Shown here piece by piece: positions 12,901 to 19,930 of a stretch of 64,000 bases of DNA. Origin of the DNA: Aliikangiella marina (lineage in GTDB: Bacteria; Pseudomonadota; Gammaproteobacteria; Enterobacterales; Kangiellaceae). Where the stretch lies: assembly GCF_007004765.1 (NCBI RefSeq), contig NZ_VIKR01000001.1, positions 1,302,001 to 1,366,000 on the forward strand. Direction: 5' to 3'. How positions within the stretch are numbered: position 1 is the stretch's first letter; every line of letters starts with the position of its first letter. The translations under genes and the position numbers were made by a program. Below the pieces are notes generated by a model. That model ran no database searches, was not told where the DNA came from, and saw nothing but the letters and a program-made list of their open reading frames with translations.

Positions 12901-15900
12901 TAGAACTTCGTGCCTATCTAGCAACATTGAAAATGCTTTAGCTAGTGAACTCATACAAATACTTTCATTAGCGAGAATCTTGCCGGTAACGTTGTAATGT
13001 GAACTTCCTTCACCAAGCTGGTCAATAAACCAAAGTCTTTGTTGAGCATAGGATAGTGGGATATCTCCAGATTTGGTTCGCACTGGAATTGGCATTGCCG
13101 AAGTTTTACCATGAGTTTCAATGAATTGACATAATTCAACTAATTTACTGTTTTCGAATATCGCTCGTAACGGAATTTCGACACCTAAATCACTTCGAAT
13201 AAGATTTACCAGTTTCGTCGCTAATAAAGAATGACCGCCGACCATAAAGAAGTCGTCTTCAATTCCCACTTGTTGTAGTTCTAGAACAGTTTGCCAGGCT
13301 TCGCACATCTTTGACTCTAAGTCAGAACTCGGAGCTACATAATGGGTTTTTACAAGATCAGATTCGCTAGGTTCCGGCAGCCTTTTACGATCGAGCTTGC
13401 CAGTTTTTGTTAACGGCAACTCTTCGACAAATATAAATATTTGAGGAACCATATATTCGGGAATAGTGCCAGATAGTTGTTCCTTGATACTCTTTACTAG
13501 TGACTCTTTCTTTCTTATGAGTTCAGCCTCTTCTTCAGCGGCTAGCAAATTACTATCGGCTAAACACACGTATGCAACTAGCCTACTATCGTTAGATTCT
13601 GTTTTAAAAACAGATACGGCGGACTTACTTATCGCCTGTTGTGCATTTAAATAATTCTCAATATCGCCAAGCTCGATCCTTAGTCCTCTCAATTTAACTT
13701 GATCGTCAGTTCGTCCAAAATACTCGAGCACAGGCTTCTCATTGTTATTGAATTGCACCCACCTGACAAGATCGCCCGTTTTATATAAAATTCTCGAATT
13801 TGACTCTTTGATAGGGTTAGTTATAAATTTTGAACGAGTCAAAGCAGTATCATTCAAATAACCATCTGACAAATCATTACCGCCTATATATAGTTCTCCA
13901 ACTATACCAGGCGCGCAAAGTTGTAGCTGCTTATCGAGCACAAACGAAGGTTTGTTACTCATAGGTGTGCCTATTGGGCTATAAATGCTCGATATATTTT
14001 CTGATATCGCTAACTGATTCAGTGTTGCACCGACTACAGCTTCAGTTGGACCATAATGGTTAAATAAAGCGGCTTTTGGAAATAAACCGCGCAGCTTATT
14101 GACTAAAGAATTGGCAAGCGCCTCCCCTCCTATTACAAAGCTATGATTAGTAAGACTAATTTCGCTTTCTTGTTCTTCTTTATACTCATTAATCAATAAG
14201 CTCAAGTGACTAGGAGTAAGTCTTATTAACTGGGGTGCTTTTAATTCAGTTAACTTTCTCTTTAATTCGCCTATTTCATCCCCAACTGTCATCAATTGAA
14301 CTGTTCCACCTGTCATAAGCGGTAAAAACAACGACGGTAAAGTCAAGTCGAAATTATAAGCGGTTAATACTAAAGCCCCACCTATACCCGTACTATAATA
14401 TTGATTTAATGCTTCGACACAATACCCGAATAACGCCTTGTGTTTTACGACCACTCCTTTAGGTACTCCCGTTGACCCAGATGTGTATATTACATAGGCA
14501 ATATCTTGAGGACTTATTTGGACGTTAATATCAATATCAGAAAATGATTCTAAAATGCCCGCAACGTACTTGCTATCTACGGGTACTGCTTTCACTCTTT
14601 CAAAAGAGATCTCTTCCATCAATTCGTTTTGCGTTAAGACCAAGGGGCAATTACAGTCTTGGAGAATCGTGTTGATCCGCTGTTGCGGCATATGGGGATC
14701 GATTGGTACAAAAGCATGTCCGGCTTTTAATATTGCTAAGATAGCAGTCATCATTTCAGATGACCGCTCCATACATATGGCGATTTTACTATTAGATGCT
14801 AACTTTTGATTTTTAATAAGAACAGCTAGTCTATTTACAGCTTGGTTAAGTTTTTTATAGCTTTGCTGATCGGTTAGTGTAGATACTGCAACGTGTTCAG
14901 GAGCAACCTTAGCAAAATGCTCAAAGCATTTTATAACGTCGTCGCCCTTAAATTGAAATCTATTTTCTAACGGTATATCTCTAATAAATACATCGGCTTC
15001 ATTTTTAGAAATTAGGGCTAAATCGCTGATTCTCTTTGAACCATTTTCAAAAATATCTGAAAGAATATTATTTAAATATTGATTAAACCTCTCGACGGTA
15101 TTGTCATTAAATATATCCGTCGCATAACGCCAGGTTATACTGATGGTATCTTTTAATTCTTGTACGCTAATATAAAGGTCATGCTTAATATTATGCACGA
15201 TCTCTTTCTCGACACTATCTTGATTCTTGTAATATCGACTTTTTTGCCTTGCATCAACTGATTTGACGTTAGACAGTTTTAACGATGACTGCTGATTATT
15301 CTGAATATCCAATTTGATTTGATATAGTGGACTATAACTTGCGCTTCTTTGCGGGTTAAGCTTTTCCACCAATACTTCAAAAGGTATGTGCTGTTGACTA
15401 AAGGCATCTAAGATCGTTTTCTTGTTGTTTGTCAAAAACTCTTCAAATGTTAGTTCATTATTGACATTTGAACGAATAACTAAGTCATTAATGAAGAATC
15501 CCACTAGATTTTCTAAGCTCTTTTGATTACGACCACTACTTGCAGTACCGATTACGATATCATTTTCACCACTATAACGACTAAACAACACAACTAATGC
15601 TGATTGAATAAACATAAAAATGGTCGTTCCATGTCGATTATTAAAATCTCGTATTTTTCTAGTTACTTTGTCGTCAAAAATGTATCTTTTGGTTTTTCCC
15701 TTGTAAGTTGGTTTAGGCGGTCTGGGGTTATCCAAAGGAATACTATGTACATGAGGTAACCCTTGGAGATGATTTTGCCAGTACTCTATCCCTTGTTGGA
15801 TTACCTTTGCGCTCAGATAGTCACGTTGCCATTTTGAATAGTCAGCGTACTGAATCGTTAACTCAGGAAGTTTATAATCTCTATTGCTTATTATGGCATT

Positions 15901-16584
15901 ATAGAGCTCGCTGACTTCACGCTGAATGATTCCTCTTGACCAGCCATCACTAACGATATGGTGCATGACATAAAACACAATGTATTTCTCGTGTGCTATT
16001 TTTATGACCTTAAATTCGATTAACAAATCATTGGCCAGATCAAATCTTCTTTGTGCACATGTCTTAACAACATCTTCGATTTTAGACGAGCTATTAACAC
16101 CTTCATGTTTTGATAAGTCAATGAAGCTAAACGGAGTAGTAAATTTTTCGTTGATTATTTGACAAGGCTCGTTGTTTTTAACCTGAAAGTTGGTACGAAG
16201 AACTTCATGACGTGCAATAAGAGTATTTAACGATGACTCTAACGCAGACAGATCAAGTTCGCCATTAATTAAAAATTGTCCCGTTAGGTTATACTGGCTT
16301 TTATGATTTTCTAACTGGTCTATAAACCATAATCTTTGTTGAGAAAAAGACAAGGGAATAGGCAAACTTCGATCTATTGGTTTAATGTCGGATAGCACTT
16401 GCGATTGACCTTGTCTTTCCTCATTAACCAAGTAATCAATTATTTGATCTTTATGGTTTAAAATGCTTTGTTTGAGTGATTCTGACAACGCACCCATTTT
16501 CGCTTTGTATGCCAGTTTTCCATTCTTAAGGTAAAAGTACACACCTTGAGCCATTGCTGTTTTCAAAACGTCACGCACACTCAT
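1..16584 (-). CDS. NRPS-F, four visible modules with tandem C, N-methyltransferase and degenerate A; 3' end outside window
   Basis: One uninterrupted frame from the ATG at 16584 to the window edge, 5528 codons without a stop. Order: TubC-type docking domain (1-55), C1 (HHIVSDGWS), A1 (525-1070), PCP1 (about 1117), C2 (1175-1615, HHIASDGWS), C2' (1640-2080, HHMLVDRPS), A2 (2085-2625), PCP2 (about 2672), C3 (HHIAGDGWS), A3 (3180-4115) with an inserted SAM methyltransferase (motif FEIGCGQG near 3742), PCP3 (about 4160), C4 (4215-4660, HHIASDGWS), C-terminal half of another C domain (4690-4925), degenerate A4 (4930-5430), PCP4 (GGNS, Ser 5483). It is coupled to NRPS-E by an ATGA overlap, with AGAGG ten bases upstream of the start. 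A2 carries the canonical Thr code DFWNIGMVHK. The release domain must lie outside the window. Confidence 0.95.
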   Translation of the reverse strand, partial: MSVRDVLKTAMAQGVYFYLKNGKLAYKAKMGALSESLKQSILNHKDQIIDYLVNEERQGQSQVLSDIKPIDRSLPIPLSFSQQRLWFIDQLENHKSQYNLTGQFLINGELDLSALESSLNTLIARHEVLRTNFQVKNNEPCQIINEKFTTPFSFIDLSKHEGVNSSSKIEDVVKTCAQRRFDLANDLLIEFKVIKIAHEKYIVFYVMHHIVSDGWSRGIIQREVSELYNAIISNRDYKLPELTIQYADYSKWQRDYLSAKVIQQGIEYWQNHLQGLPHVHSIPLDNPRPPKPTYKGKTKRYIFDDKVTRKIRDFNNRHGTTIFMFIQSALVVLFSRYSGENDIVIGTASSGRNQKSLENLVGFFINDLVIRSNVNNELTFEEFLTNNKKTILDAFSQQHIPFEVLVEKLNPQRSASYSPLYQIKLDIQNNQQSSLKLSNVKSVDARQKSRYYKNQDSVEKEIVHNIKHDLYISVQELKDTISITWRYATDIFNDNTVERFNQYLNNILSDIFENGSKRISDLALISKNEADVFIRDIPLENRFQFKGDDVIKCFEHFAKVAPEHVAVSTLTDQQSYKKLNQAVNRLAVLIKNQKLASNSKIAICMERSSEMMTAILAILKAGHAFVPIDPHMPQQRINTILQDCNCPLVLTQNELMEEISFERVKAVPVDSKYVAGILESFSDIDINVQISPQDIAYVIYTSGSTGVPKGVVVKHKALFGYCVEALNQYYSTGIGGALVLTAYNFDLTLPSLFLPLMTGGTVQLMTVGDEIGELKRKLTELKAPQLIRLTPSHLSLLINEYKEEQESEISLTNHSFVIGGEALANSLVNKLRGLFPKAALFNHYGPTEAVVGATLNQLAISENISSIYSPIGTPMSNKPSFVLDKQLQLCAPGIVGELYIGGNDLSDGYLNDTALTRSKFITNPIKESNSRILYKTGDLVRWVQFNNNEKPVLEYFGRTDDQVKLRGLRIELGDIENYLNAQQAISKSAVSVFKTESNDSRLVAYVCLADSNLLAAEEEAELIRKKESLVKSIKEQLSGTIPEYMVPQIFIFVEELPLTKTGKLDRKRLPEPSESDLVKTHYVAPSSDLESKMCEAWQTVLELQQVGIEDDFFMVGGHSLLATKLVNLIRSDLGVEIPLRAIFENSKLVELCQFIETHGKTSAMPIPVRTKSGDIPLSYAQQRLWFIDQLGEGSSHYNVTGKILANESICMSSLAKAFSMLLDRHEVLRTTIVDNNGGACQVINTITDPVIDYLDFSQSTPSQIKLELFQFIESRAKLKFDLSNDLMIKITVISLPDERSLITYTMHHIASDGWSRSIFEKELMEFYYCYKQNDSISKLPLKLQYADYAIWQKSLLNDNEIKTQLDYWKGNLQRIPKTHSIPLDYPRPEKQSFTGRKLTKNISGDLNKLVYKFCQQHDVTLFMLVHAVYALVLGHYSQNKSILMGTPISGRVHKDLEELIGMFVNSLVLKTEVNQTDSFLDLLKKSKSTVLEAFENQDVPFEMLVEELCPERDLAYNPIYQFMLVFPNDHAKRQNTKSSENEPAPGILISNDDLDNTVLRTDIDLYVNYNNSGINLTFKYSDVIFKPETIELLSTQFVNILDEVLSNPLKVLSDLNFDKPDQALILNAESVAADVTEDLGLSFHQQRLWFIESFERGVVYEGGPSYHNIPLLLHIEGDCNANILERSVNEVLDSFALTQRVYSEKDSGLFISDAEKDSLKLYHESVITQDMTKYQAIEYAINKSKQCFDFTSSRLVSLQLIRYGADKNIFLMTIHHMLVDRPSIKLLSKLIRECYIDKLNGKSKTALKANRLIDNLTCRESSWSKDPKVYLPHIAYWRSKLGSNVKALELPQDYPRKHVHEYIEGRYHSEFDSSCCEAVKHLSKELNITEEVFFLAAFKALLFKYTQHNEVVVGAVIDKRQRINDSSALGMFQNYVPIRDVFNNDDDFHSIVKKVHQTFNESVRYSDIPFDLLTQKLQLEVDMSRTVLFDVLFQYEVDSEVESINELTNFEHIDTNLGFGKYDLNVLIKKQNDNYAISVVYNKDFYKSETVSQTFRHFQNLIKQVLTNSHINILSMDLLDEQDRQQQLRDWNKADPEKSVQKTVYQKFEENVVKNPDSVALVLGTQCLTYRELNVRANKIAHYLVASGICQDDKVGLYVNRSIEMVIGILAIVKAGAAYVPIDPAIPKNRTQFIVNDSRIDNILTEKSFFKQLDDYLDTINVNINYLCIEGGEDKLGNDLLFEGQSQDNVKLKSKDILSSLAYVIYTSGSTGNPKGVLIEHANITNLLSSCQGVFDLKQSDIWTLFHSFAFDFSVWELWGCLTNSAKLIIIPQQTAQSPEDFYELLLQEKVTILNQTPSMFKEVISVDNKLQKSLSLKNIIFGGEALDFSILKSWFERHPEDSPRLVNMYGITETTVHVTFHPIKKEEAAGLTYSTIGKKLPHLELYILSEQMNLLPKGLQGEIYVGGSGVARGYINSEQLNKAHFVPNPFKEKERLYKTGDLGRFLSDGNVQYLGRKDHQIKIRGFRIELGEIEKVICNHNAVSSSVAIVHESSENDRRIIVYVVLKTKYREQLENSSTRELTDHILKTAQAYLPKYMLPSAVIAIESIPLTVNGKLDKKSLPSPLDSLSDASTYQAPDSEIESKLCDLWQNTLKVNKVGTNDNFFKLGGHSLLATRLVSAIRREFNIEMPIRTLFEYPTVKELSEIVKSTTNKEVLPPVEKVNRDNKLPLSYAQQRLWFIDKLGEGSTEYNMPGYYLYSGNLNRQAFSAALETLIWRHEILRTQYIEDKDDVYQVIATQFELPLKFIDLSGERNESKRSIVSERLKQEAEKPFDLKNDLMVRLCVIKLEDSKHLIHYTIHHIAGDGWSIKIFKDELNSLYESGVLDAQSQLAPLRVQYADYAVWQRQWLSGELLKKQIDYWKEQLAGIPAVHDLPLDKPRPSTQKYEGRAFTQIINKELTKNIYNLCEQHGVSLFILLETAFAVLVSRYSNQKDVVIGSPIAGRTHSDLDSLIGFFVNSIVVRTEVNDDLDFAELLTKNKTTIFDAFEHQHVPFEMLVEEIRPERDLSYNSLFQILFVVQNTETEKQEDLANINDSEKASLFNERDVRIRFDLALHVTENSDDLSIRWSYRNYLFKESSIKRMANSFRVLLESIISSLMDSEEKKLPICQLNLLTNEELDLLENSINDTQKDHCLDTCFHEMFEAQVERTPNNQAIIFEDSTLSYREFNQLSNRLASYLIFRGIGRDSIVAINIKRSVESMIALMGVLKAGAGYVPLEPNLPTDRMKYILNDSGARLVITEPQYSDIKAYGDRSVIVLEQKLLEELKSEFDDKNPSRDSTQITSNSLAYVIYTSGTTGQPKGVMINHASLSNFLLSVKDKFLINDVVGSIVSSSLTFDATIQSLYLPLIDGRSVELLPDDDQLIANLAEYLVDDEEAYLFKITPTHLKALVNQASIVRNPLSKHVIVVAGETLTRNNLLPWFELLPNAKFINEYGPTEGTVGSCIFEINDIQSFSSGQSIPIGFPLDNVSFYVFDKNKNLAPFGVVGELYIGGKGLAREYLNQPQLTKSKFIEYKINHRDSIRLYKTGDLVRWVENYGLEFVGRVDDQIKIRGYRIELTEIQTVIESMDLVRDSVVIANASEEESSLIAYLVPTQRYLDDAALEYNKQHVEQWTSVNDDKYGDDTNHIEDVNLNFFGWNSSYTGQPIQQQQMEQWVEETLSRILKLSPKNLFEIGCGQGLFLYRYAESCNQVYATDISKVALDGIKNELTKRNWNNVALELGDALHFDHLDNTAIDTIVINSVSQYFPNQKYLDEVLLNAINCVEPGGKIFIGDVRNLDLFESHLCAIERSRINQSISAGTFSSRIQRRKIKEPELLISPSYFANLKESIQSIDKVDILVKRGVGDNEMLRYRYDVVITKSEKWSNRPVEHDNVDEFKWIEFNGITELRRELELAKDDTFGVFAVPNYRVLEDVELSSQIKGWSKDRVIIPQQNKGLLSSESVNQIIELEKALNFAENQGYRCEITWSQESLDKLDIIFSQSELPELRAHADYNKLTLVNCPQLPAIATEIATKVRKSLNSKLPEYMVPSVFICLEEMPLTVSGKIDKKSLPTPEDSDREKSVYQPPTNNIQEKLCKIWAELLDLKQVGITDNFFALGGHSLLATRLISLVREAFRTEIPLRALFESPTIGDFSKLIEAQSTEIVLPDIDVVDKSNPLPLSYAQQRLWVIDQFNQNSVQYNMPARYLVKGEFNLKALKKAFKCVLERHQVLRTCFVEYEHTPKQVIQDKFDLPFSFIDISLTSSQQLSQKLSDIIDEETNTPFDLSKDIMIRVKVVKIADESHLILYTMHHIASDGWSVGVFRNEISQLYAAFASDEPNPLKPLKIQYADFAMWQKQWLEGELLRKGLNYWRNQLKLLPVTHGLPLDYRRPNQQTYSGRIYRQFINRTLSQKIQRVCEKHEVTLFMVLQTALAVLVSRFSNQSDIVIGTPIAGRNHSDLESLIGFFINTLVIRTKISSDTSICDLLKQNKETILDAYGHQYIPFEMLVDELQPKRSLSFNPLVQILFAVQNTQKGYLNFQESNDFASNIDKAGNIKEVSNIKFDLEINVHEQQDGLSVSWGYNTSLFEQESIFNFANSYQNLLNSIADCLLQGILDKPTFNKSFPGTKNYLTLLEENQLTTHKNSVVDLQSQKYWQEQFTSGIPSLLLPTDYARKDIQCFQEAKFSVQIGRKLSVRLQSLSRRQGVDYSVLLLASFSLLLSRYTNSQKILLGTYNTKQTNGTESDYFNNQLILVNVDSEDTFEQFLNSTAQSVLASKNHQDLPLSKLLELINPICGLSYAPLHQVSFAVETQVRLRNTSNAKAETLKTQSNDYNSLLSNIVYSNTDIGLVISEDLKGTLCTINYNKSLYEESTIEKMLLRYVGLLKGAIEDVNKPVSDLHLPETYVNRINLSDHNGIRYLKSDCNNSPGTKANNLMELIEKQAQSNPEQLVAQDNNGGMTLESLNGRANQLARKLKEKNVDGSQVVALFIKPSNEFLISLLAVLKTGASVIYLPEELPRLKIYHLIEKYNVKTLLFGLQESNRDLPSRLARYFSQDFNFIEFEISSKYSSANLNKDFIKPSTRALIINQTSESGSRRDDYDISHSVLIESVNSLLSFNERLPGIQDLSKESQASVQIFDYLVMLARNEVIDFSESTSSVVNNVNSIGNTSINSGDLFKSFINRCLFASHLSVIKDIQAEQFLLDGKQHKDVLVVKNHTNLPCYILNADLSAVPEGGIGNLFISFSDISLGYAKNASLTAECFIPNQFAQSSGQRLYNSGFLARVLPNRLIEIISSSEKARVYSFDKLEQLLKQSQLTDDVFIKAIQSQNRIHYACYLKLNQNERESGNKNLNNRIYAVAKNQSELVPIPTHIMKVDHFNYHEDGSINSNDLEIHLPINNESSIYVKPRNQQEELLCDIWKGALNAKQVGINDNFFELGGNSLIATRVISHIRKELQVELEIKLLFESPTIAELCSKINASNEQSVV
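1810..2500 (-). other. C-terminal half of a condensation domain
   Basis: About 230 residues matching only the second half of a C domain: YWQEQF, LLLPTDYARK, LLLASFSLLLSRYT, HQDLPLSKLLELINP and the final YEESTIEKMLLRY. The N-terminal half with HHxxxDG is missing. It follows a complete C domain directly, so it is an extra fragment and not the catalytic domain. Confidence 0.75.
3971..8430 (-). other. NRPS-F module 3: C-A-(N-methyltransferase)-PCP
   Basis: The C domain has HHIAGDGWS. The A domain shows FDATIQSLY, LFKITPTHL, VVAGETL and NEYGPTEGTVGS: code DAQKVAEVGK, related to those of NRPS-E modules 1 and 4, substrate open. Between A8 (RGYRIELTEIQ) and A10 (VSGK) about 400 extra residues are inserted, the usual place of NRPS methyltransferases. 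The residue is predicted to be N-methylated. The PCP has FFALGGHSLL. Confidence 0.87.
4810..5620 (-). other. S-adenosylmethionine methyltransferase domain inside the A domain
   Basis: Starts near HVEQWTSVNDDKYG and contains the SAM-binding motif LFEIGCGQGLFLYRYA at 5385-5341, then YATDIS, INSVSQYFP and the conserved LFESHLCAIE stretch of the family. The position in the A domain and these motifs fit N-methylation of the tethered amino acid. No key residue seems lost. Confidence 0.87.
8431..13110 (-). other. NRPS-F module 2: C-C'-A(Thr)-PCP
   Basis: Two complete C-type domains stand in tandem with no A or PCP between them. The first has HHIASDGWS; the second (about 11710-10360) has HHMLVDRPS. 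The A domain reads FDFSVWELW, LNQTPSMF, IIFGGEAL, NMYGITETTVHV and VNGK, giving DFWNIGMVHK, the textbook threonine code. The PCP has FFKLGGHSLL. Thr is predicted; a Thr hydroxyl is a common site for lactone closure, though nothing here shows that. Confidence 0.88.
10360..11710 (-). other. Extra C-like domain (C') with altered active site
   Basis: About 440 residues, beginning LGLSFHQQRLWF like an LCL domain. The catalytic stretch reads HHMLVDRPS, where DG W is normal: both His and the Asp remain, but Gly is Arg and Trp is Pro. It is divergent from all other C domains here. It could be an inactive remnant, a structural or recruiting platform like X or interface domains, or a second catalyst. 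Confidence 0.8.
13111..16584 (-). other. NRPS-F module 1: docking-C-A-PCP, code DLPRVGHVGK
   Basis: The docking domain starts MSVRDVLKTAMAQG with hairpin VYFYLKNGKLAYKA. The A domain shows FDLTLPSLF, LIRLTPSHL, VIGGEAL, NHYGPTEAVVGA and KTGK. The code resembles Asp codes such as DLTKVGHIGK (His322, VGK end) but has Pro239 and Arg278. An acidic substrate is a tentative guess. The PCP has FFMVGGHSLL. Confidence 0.75.
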
Positions 16585-19500
16585 TCCAAAACTACCTCTT
16601 CTGCATCATCTGTACCAGATAAATCTTGTTTATTTTTTAGCATTGCTTGGTCAAGCAAGCAATCGTCAATACAAGTAGAAAAACTCTCTACGCTCGGGTT
16701 TTCGAATAACGCACGCAACGAAATTTCCACTTGAAACTCTTCTCTAACCAGACTAATCAATCTTGTTGCCAATAAGGAGTGTCCACCAAGATCAAAAAAG
16801 TTATCTAACACTCCTACTTGATTTAATCCTAAAAGTGACTGCCACATCTGACACATGCTAATTTCAGTTTTACTCGTCGGTTCCTTGAACTTCCGATGAT
16901 TGAGTGAATTTACATCAACATCAGGTAAGGCTGAGATATCTATTTTTCCATTGAGAGTTAAAGGCATCTCCTTGATGACCATATAACTACTTGGTACCAT
17001 ATACTCAGGTAGCTTATTCCTGAGTATATTTTTTAACCTCTCCGCTAATTCATTACCTCCGACTAAAGCGACGTCGTTGTTAAGAGTCGATGTGTTTTGA
17101 ACATCTTGGACTACTATGTAAGCAATTAAACTTACGCCAATATCCTTTCTTTGCCGAGCAACCACTACTGCATTTTTAATTAATGAAGTTTCTTCTAAAT
17201 GTTTCTGTATTTCGTCTAGCTCTATTCGATAGCCCCTAATTTTTACTTGATGATCGACTCTACCAACAAAGGTAATATTACCGGCGTAATTTTCTGTATC
17301 ACTTAAATATTTCACCAAATCTCCGGTACGGTATAATCGCTCACCCGGAACTAAGCTAAAAGGGTTAGGTAAAAACTTCTCCGCAGTCAAACTAGGCCTT
17401 CGTAGATATCCTCTAGCGATTCCTTCACCACCAATGTATAACTCACCAGTACCGCCTATAGGCATTATTTGTTGATGTTGATTTAACACGTAAAGATCGG
17501 TGCATCCCAAACTTTGACCAATTGGAATGGTATTTAAATGAGGGGTCTTATCGATATCTGATATATTGAAGGTTGTACTACCAACTGTAGTTTCAGTCGG
17601 CCCGTATTCGTTAATTAATAATGAATTTGGTAATAGATCTTTTATACCCTCAAATATAAGGTTACTAGCTAGTGCTTCCCCGGCAATGACTAGTACATGT
17701 TTTGAGGTTACATTCTTTTGAATAAAGCCCTTACTAATTACAGCCTCTATATGGGACGGGGTGATTTTAAATAAGTATGATGACTCATCGTCAGACAAAC
17801 AATCACTTAATTGCTCTATAGCAATGATACCATCATCTAAAATCTCAGCATATAAACCGAAGCACAATGGCACTAACAAAGAACCAACCGTAGCGTCAAA
17901 AACTAGTGTTGAGCTTACAATCGCACCTGAGATTTCAGTGTTAATGAAGTTATCTCCAGCAGCTGAGAGAAATTCCGAGAGATTTCTGTGAGTTGTAACG
18001 ACTCCTTTGGGAACTCCTGTTGAGCCGGAAGTATATATTACATAAGCAACATTGCTTTCATGTAGGTTGCTTTTTGATCGGTCGATGTTTTTTATATCAT
18101 AATTTGCTAGCGTTTTTATGAAAGCATCGTTATCGATACATAACTTGTTCTCAACTAAATTCAGTTGATTACCTGCTATCGACTCTTGTGTCAGAACAAG
18201 CTTACAATCGCTGTCTTGCAAGATAAAACTCAACCGCTCTTCCGGAGAATTTGGGTCCAATGGAACGTACCCAGCACCAGCCTTATTGATTGCAAGTAAC
18301 GCAATTAGCATATCGATCGATCGTTCTAGACAAATGCCTATTAGTTGATCTGTCTTTATTCCTCTTGAAAGTAACATGTTTGCTAATTGATTGGCTTTCT
18401 TATTCAGCTCATGATAGGTAACTTCATCACTGTCTTTAATGACAGCGATTGAGTCCGGGCTTTTAATCACATGAGCTTCAAACCATTCAAACCAAAGATG
18501 TCCTGGATATCGATATGCACTACTCTTATTCCATTTATCTAGTAAAGCTGACTTTTCGAATCGAGACAAGAATTCAATCTGTTGAATAGGTTGGTTCCTG
18601 GCTATACTTTGTTGTAGGATTACCTCTAATAACTCCGAGAAACTAGTTGTCATTCGTTCAATAGTAGCATCAATAAACAAAGACTCATCAAAAAACCACT
18701 CTAGGACTAGCGAATTTCCTACTTGAAACACATCCAACTTTAAATCAAATCTAATTGAAAGTTCTACATCAACAAACTCACCGAAAATTCGCTTTCGCAT
18801 GGTATCGACTTCTGTAACTCCACTTGTTAGCTCATTTTCATTATTTTGTACCCCGAACAAAATTTGAACGAGTGAGTTATGTCTTAAATTACGTTGAGGG
18901 CTGAGTTCTTCTACCAACCGATCAAATGGTAGATCTTGATTCGCGAACGCCTCAAGAATCATAGATTTATTTAAATCTATTAGCGATTCAAATGTTTCAT
19001 TCTTAGAAAGATCTGTTCGTAATACTAATATATTTAAAAACAATCCGATTACGTTTTCCAGCTCAGGTTGATTTCGACCTGCTACTGCTGTACCCATCAC
19101 AATATCTGAGCTATCGCTATAACGGCCAATTAATAAAGCAAATAGCGTTTGCATGAACATAAAAAGAGTAACTTCCTTTTGATCACAATACTGTGATATT
19201 TGTTCGTTGATTTCTTTACTCAAAATTTGACGAAACAATCGGCCTCGGTAGTTTTGTATTGGCGGCCGAGGACGATCAAGAGGCAAACCATGTACTACCG
19301 GGATTTCTTTCAGTTTTTCCTTCCAGTAACCTAGCTGGGCTTCATAAAACGAATCCGGTACTGAATTAATCTGCCAATTTGCATAGTCAGCATACTGAAC
19401 CTCTAAACTAGGAAGCTTGATCTCATTTTGACTTTGATGATTGCTATAAATTGATGTGAAGTCTTTTTGTAAAATATCGCTAGACCAGCCATCTGCTGCA

Positions 19501-19930
19501 ATATGATGTAGAACGTAAAAAACTAAATAGTCATTGACACTTGACTTAATCGCAATAAATCTAATCGGTAACTCATGGGTTAAATCGAATTTTTTGTTAA
19601 CCACCCCAGTTGAAATATCATTAATTCTGTTTTTTTGCTCTGTCGATGCCATTTCTGAAATATCATAGTAAAAGACCGGCAAGCTGTATGCTTCAAATAA
19701 CTCCTGATAGATTCCATCGCTATGTTGGATATACTTCGTTCTAAGTATTTCGTGACGTAACAAAAGTGTTTTTATCGTTTTTTCAAAATACTCTCTGTCA
19801 AATTCTGAATCTAATTTAAGCTTCCCTTTCATGTTGTATTGTGAACTACCGCCTCCTAACTGATCTACAAACCAAAGTCTCCGCTGAGAAAACGAAAGTG
19901 GTATTTTTTTATTTCTATCCACTTTCTCTA
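16581..19930 (-). other. NRPS-E module 4: C-A-PCP, code DAGKVAEVGK
   Basis: The C domain has HHIAADGWS. A motifs: YTSGSTGVPKG, FDATVGSLL, LFKITPSHI, VIAGEAL, NEYGPTETTVGS, YRTGDLVKY, LNGK. The code is the same as in module 1, and the pocket region is closely similar, suggesting module duplication and incorporation of the same residue. The PCP has FFDLGGHSLL. Confidence 0.76.
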
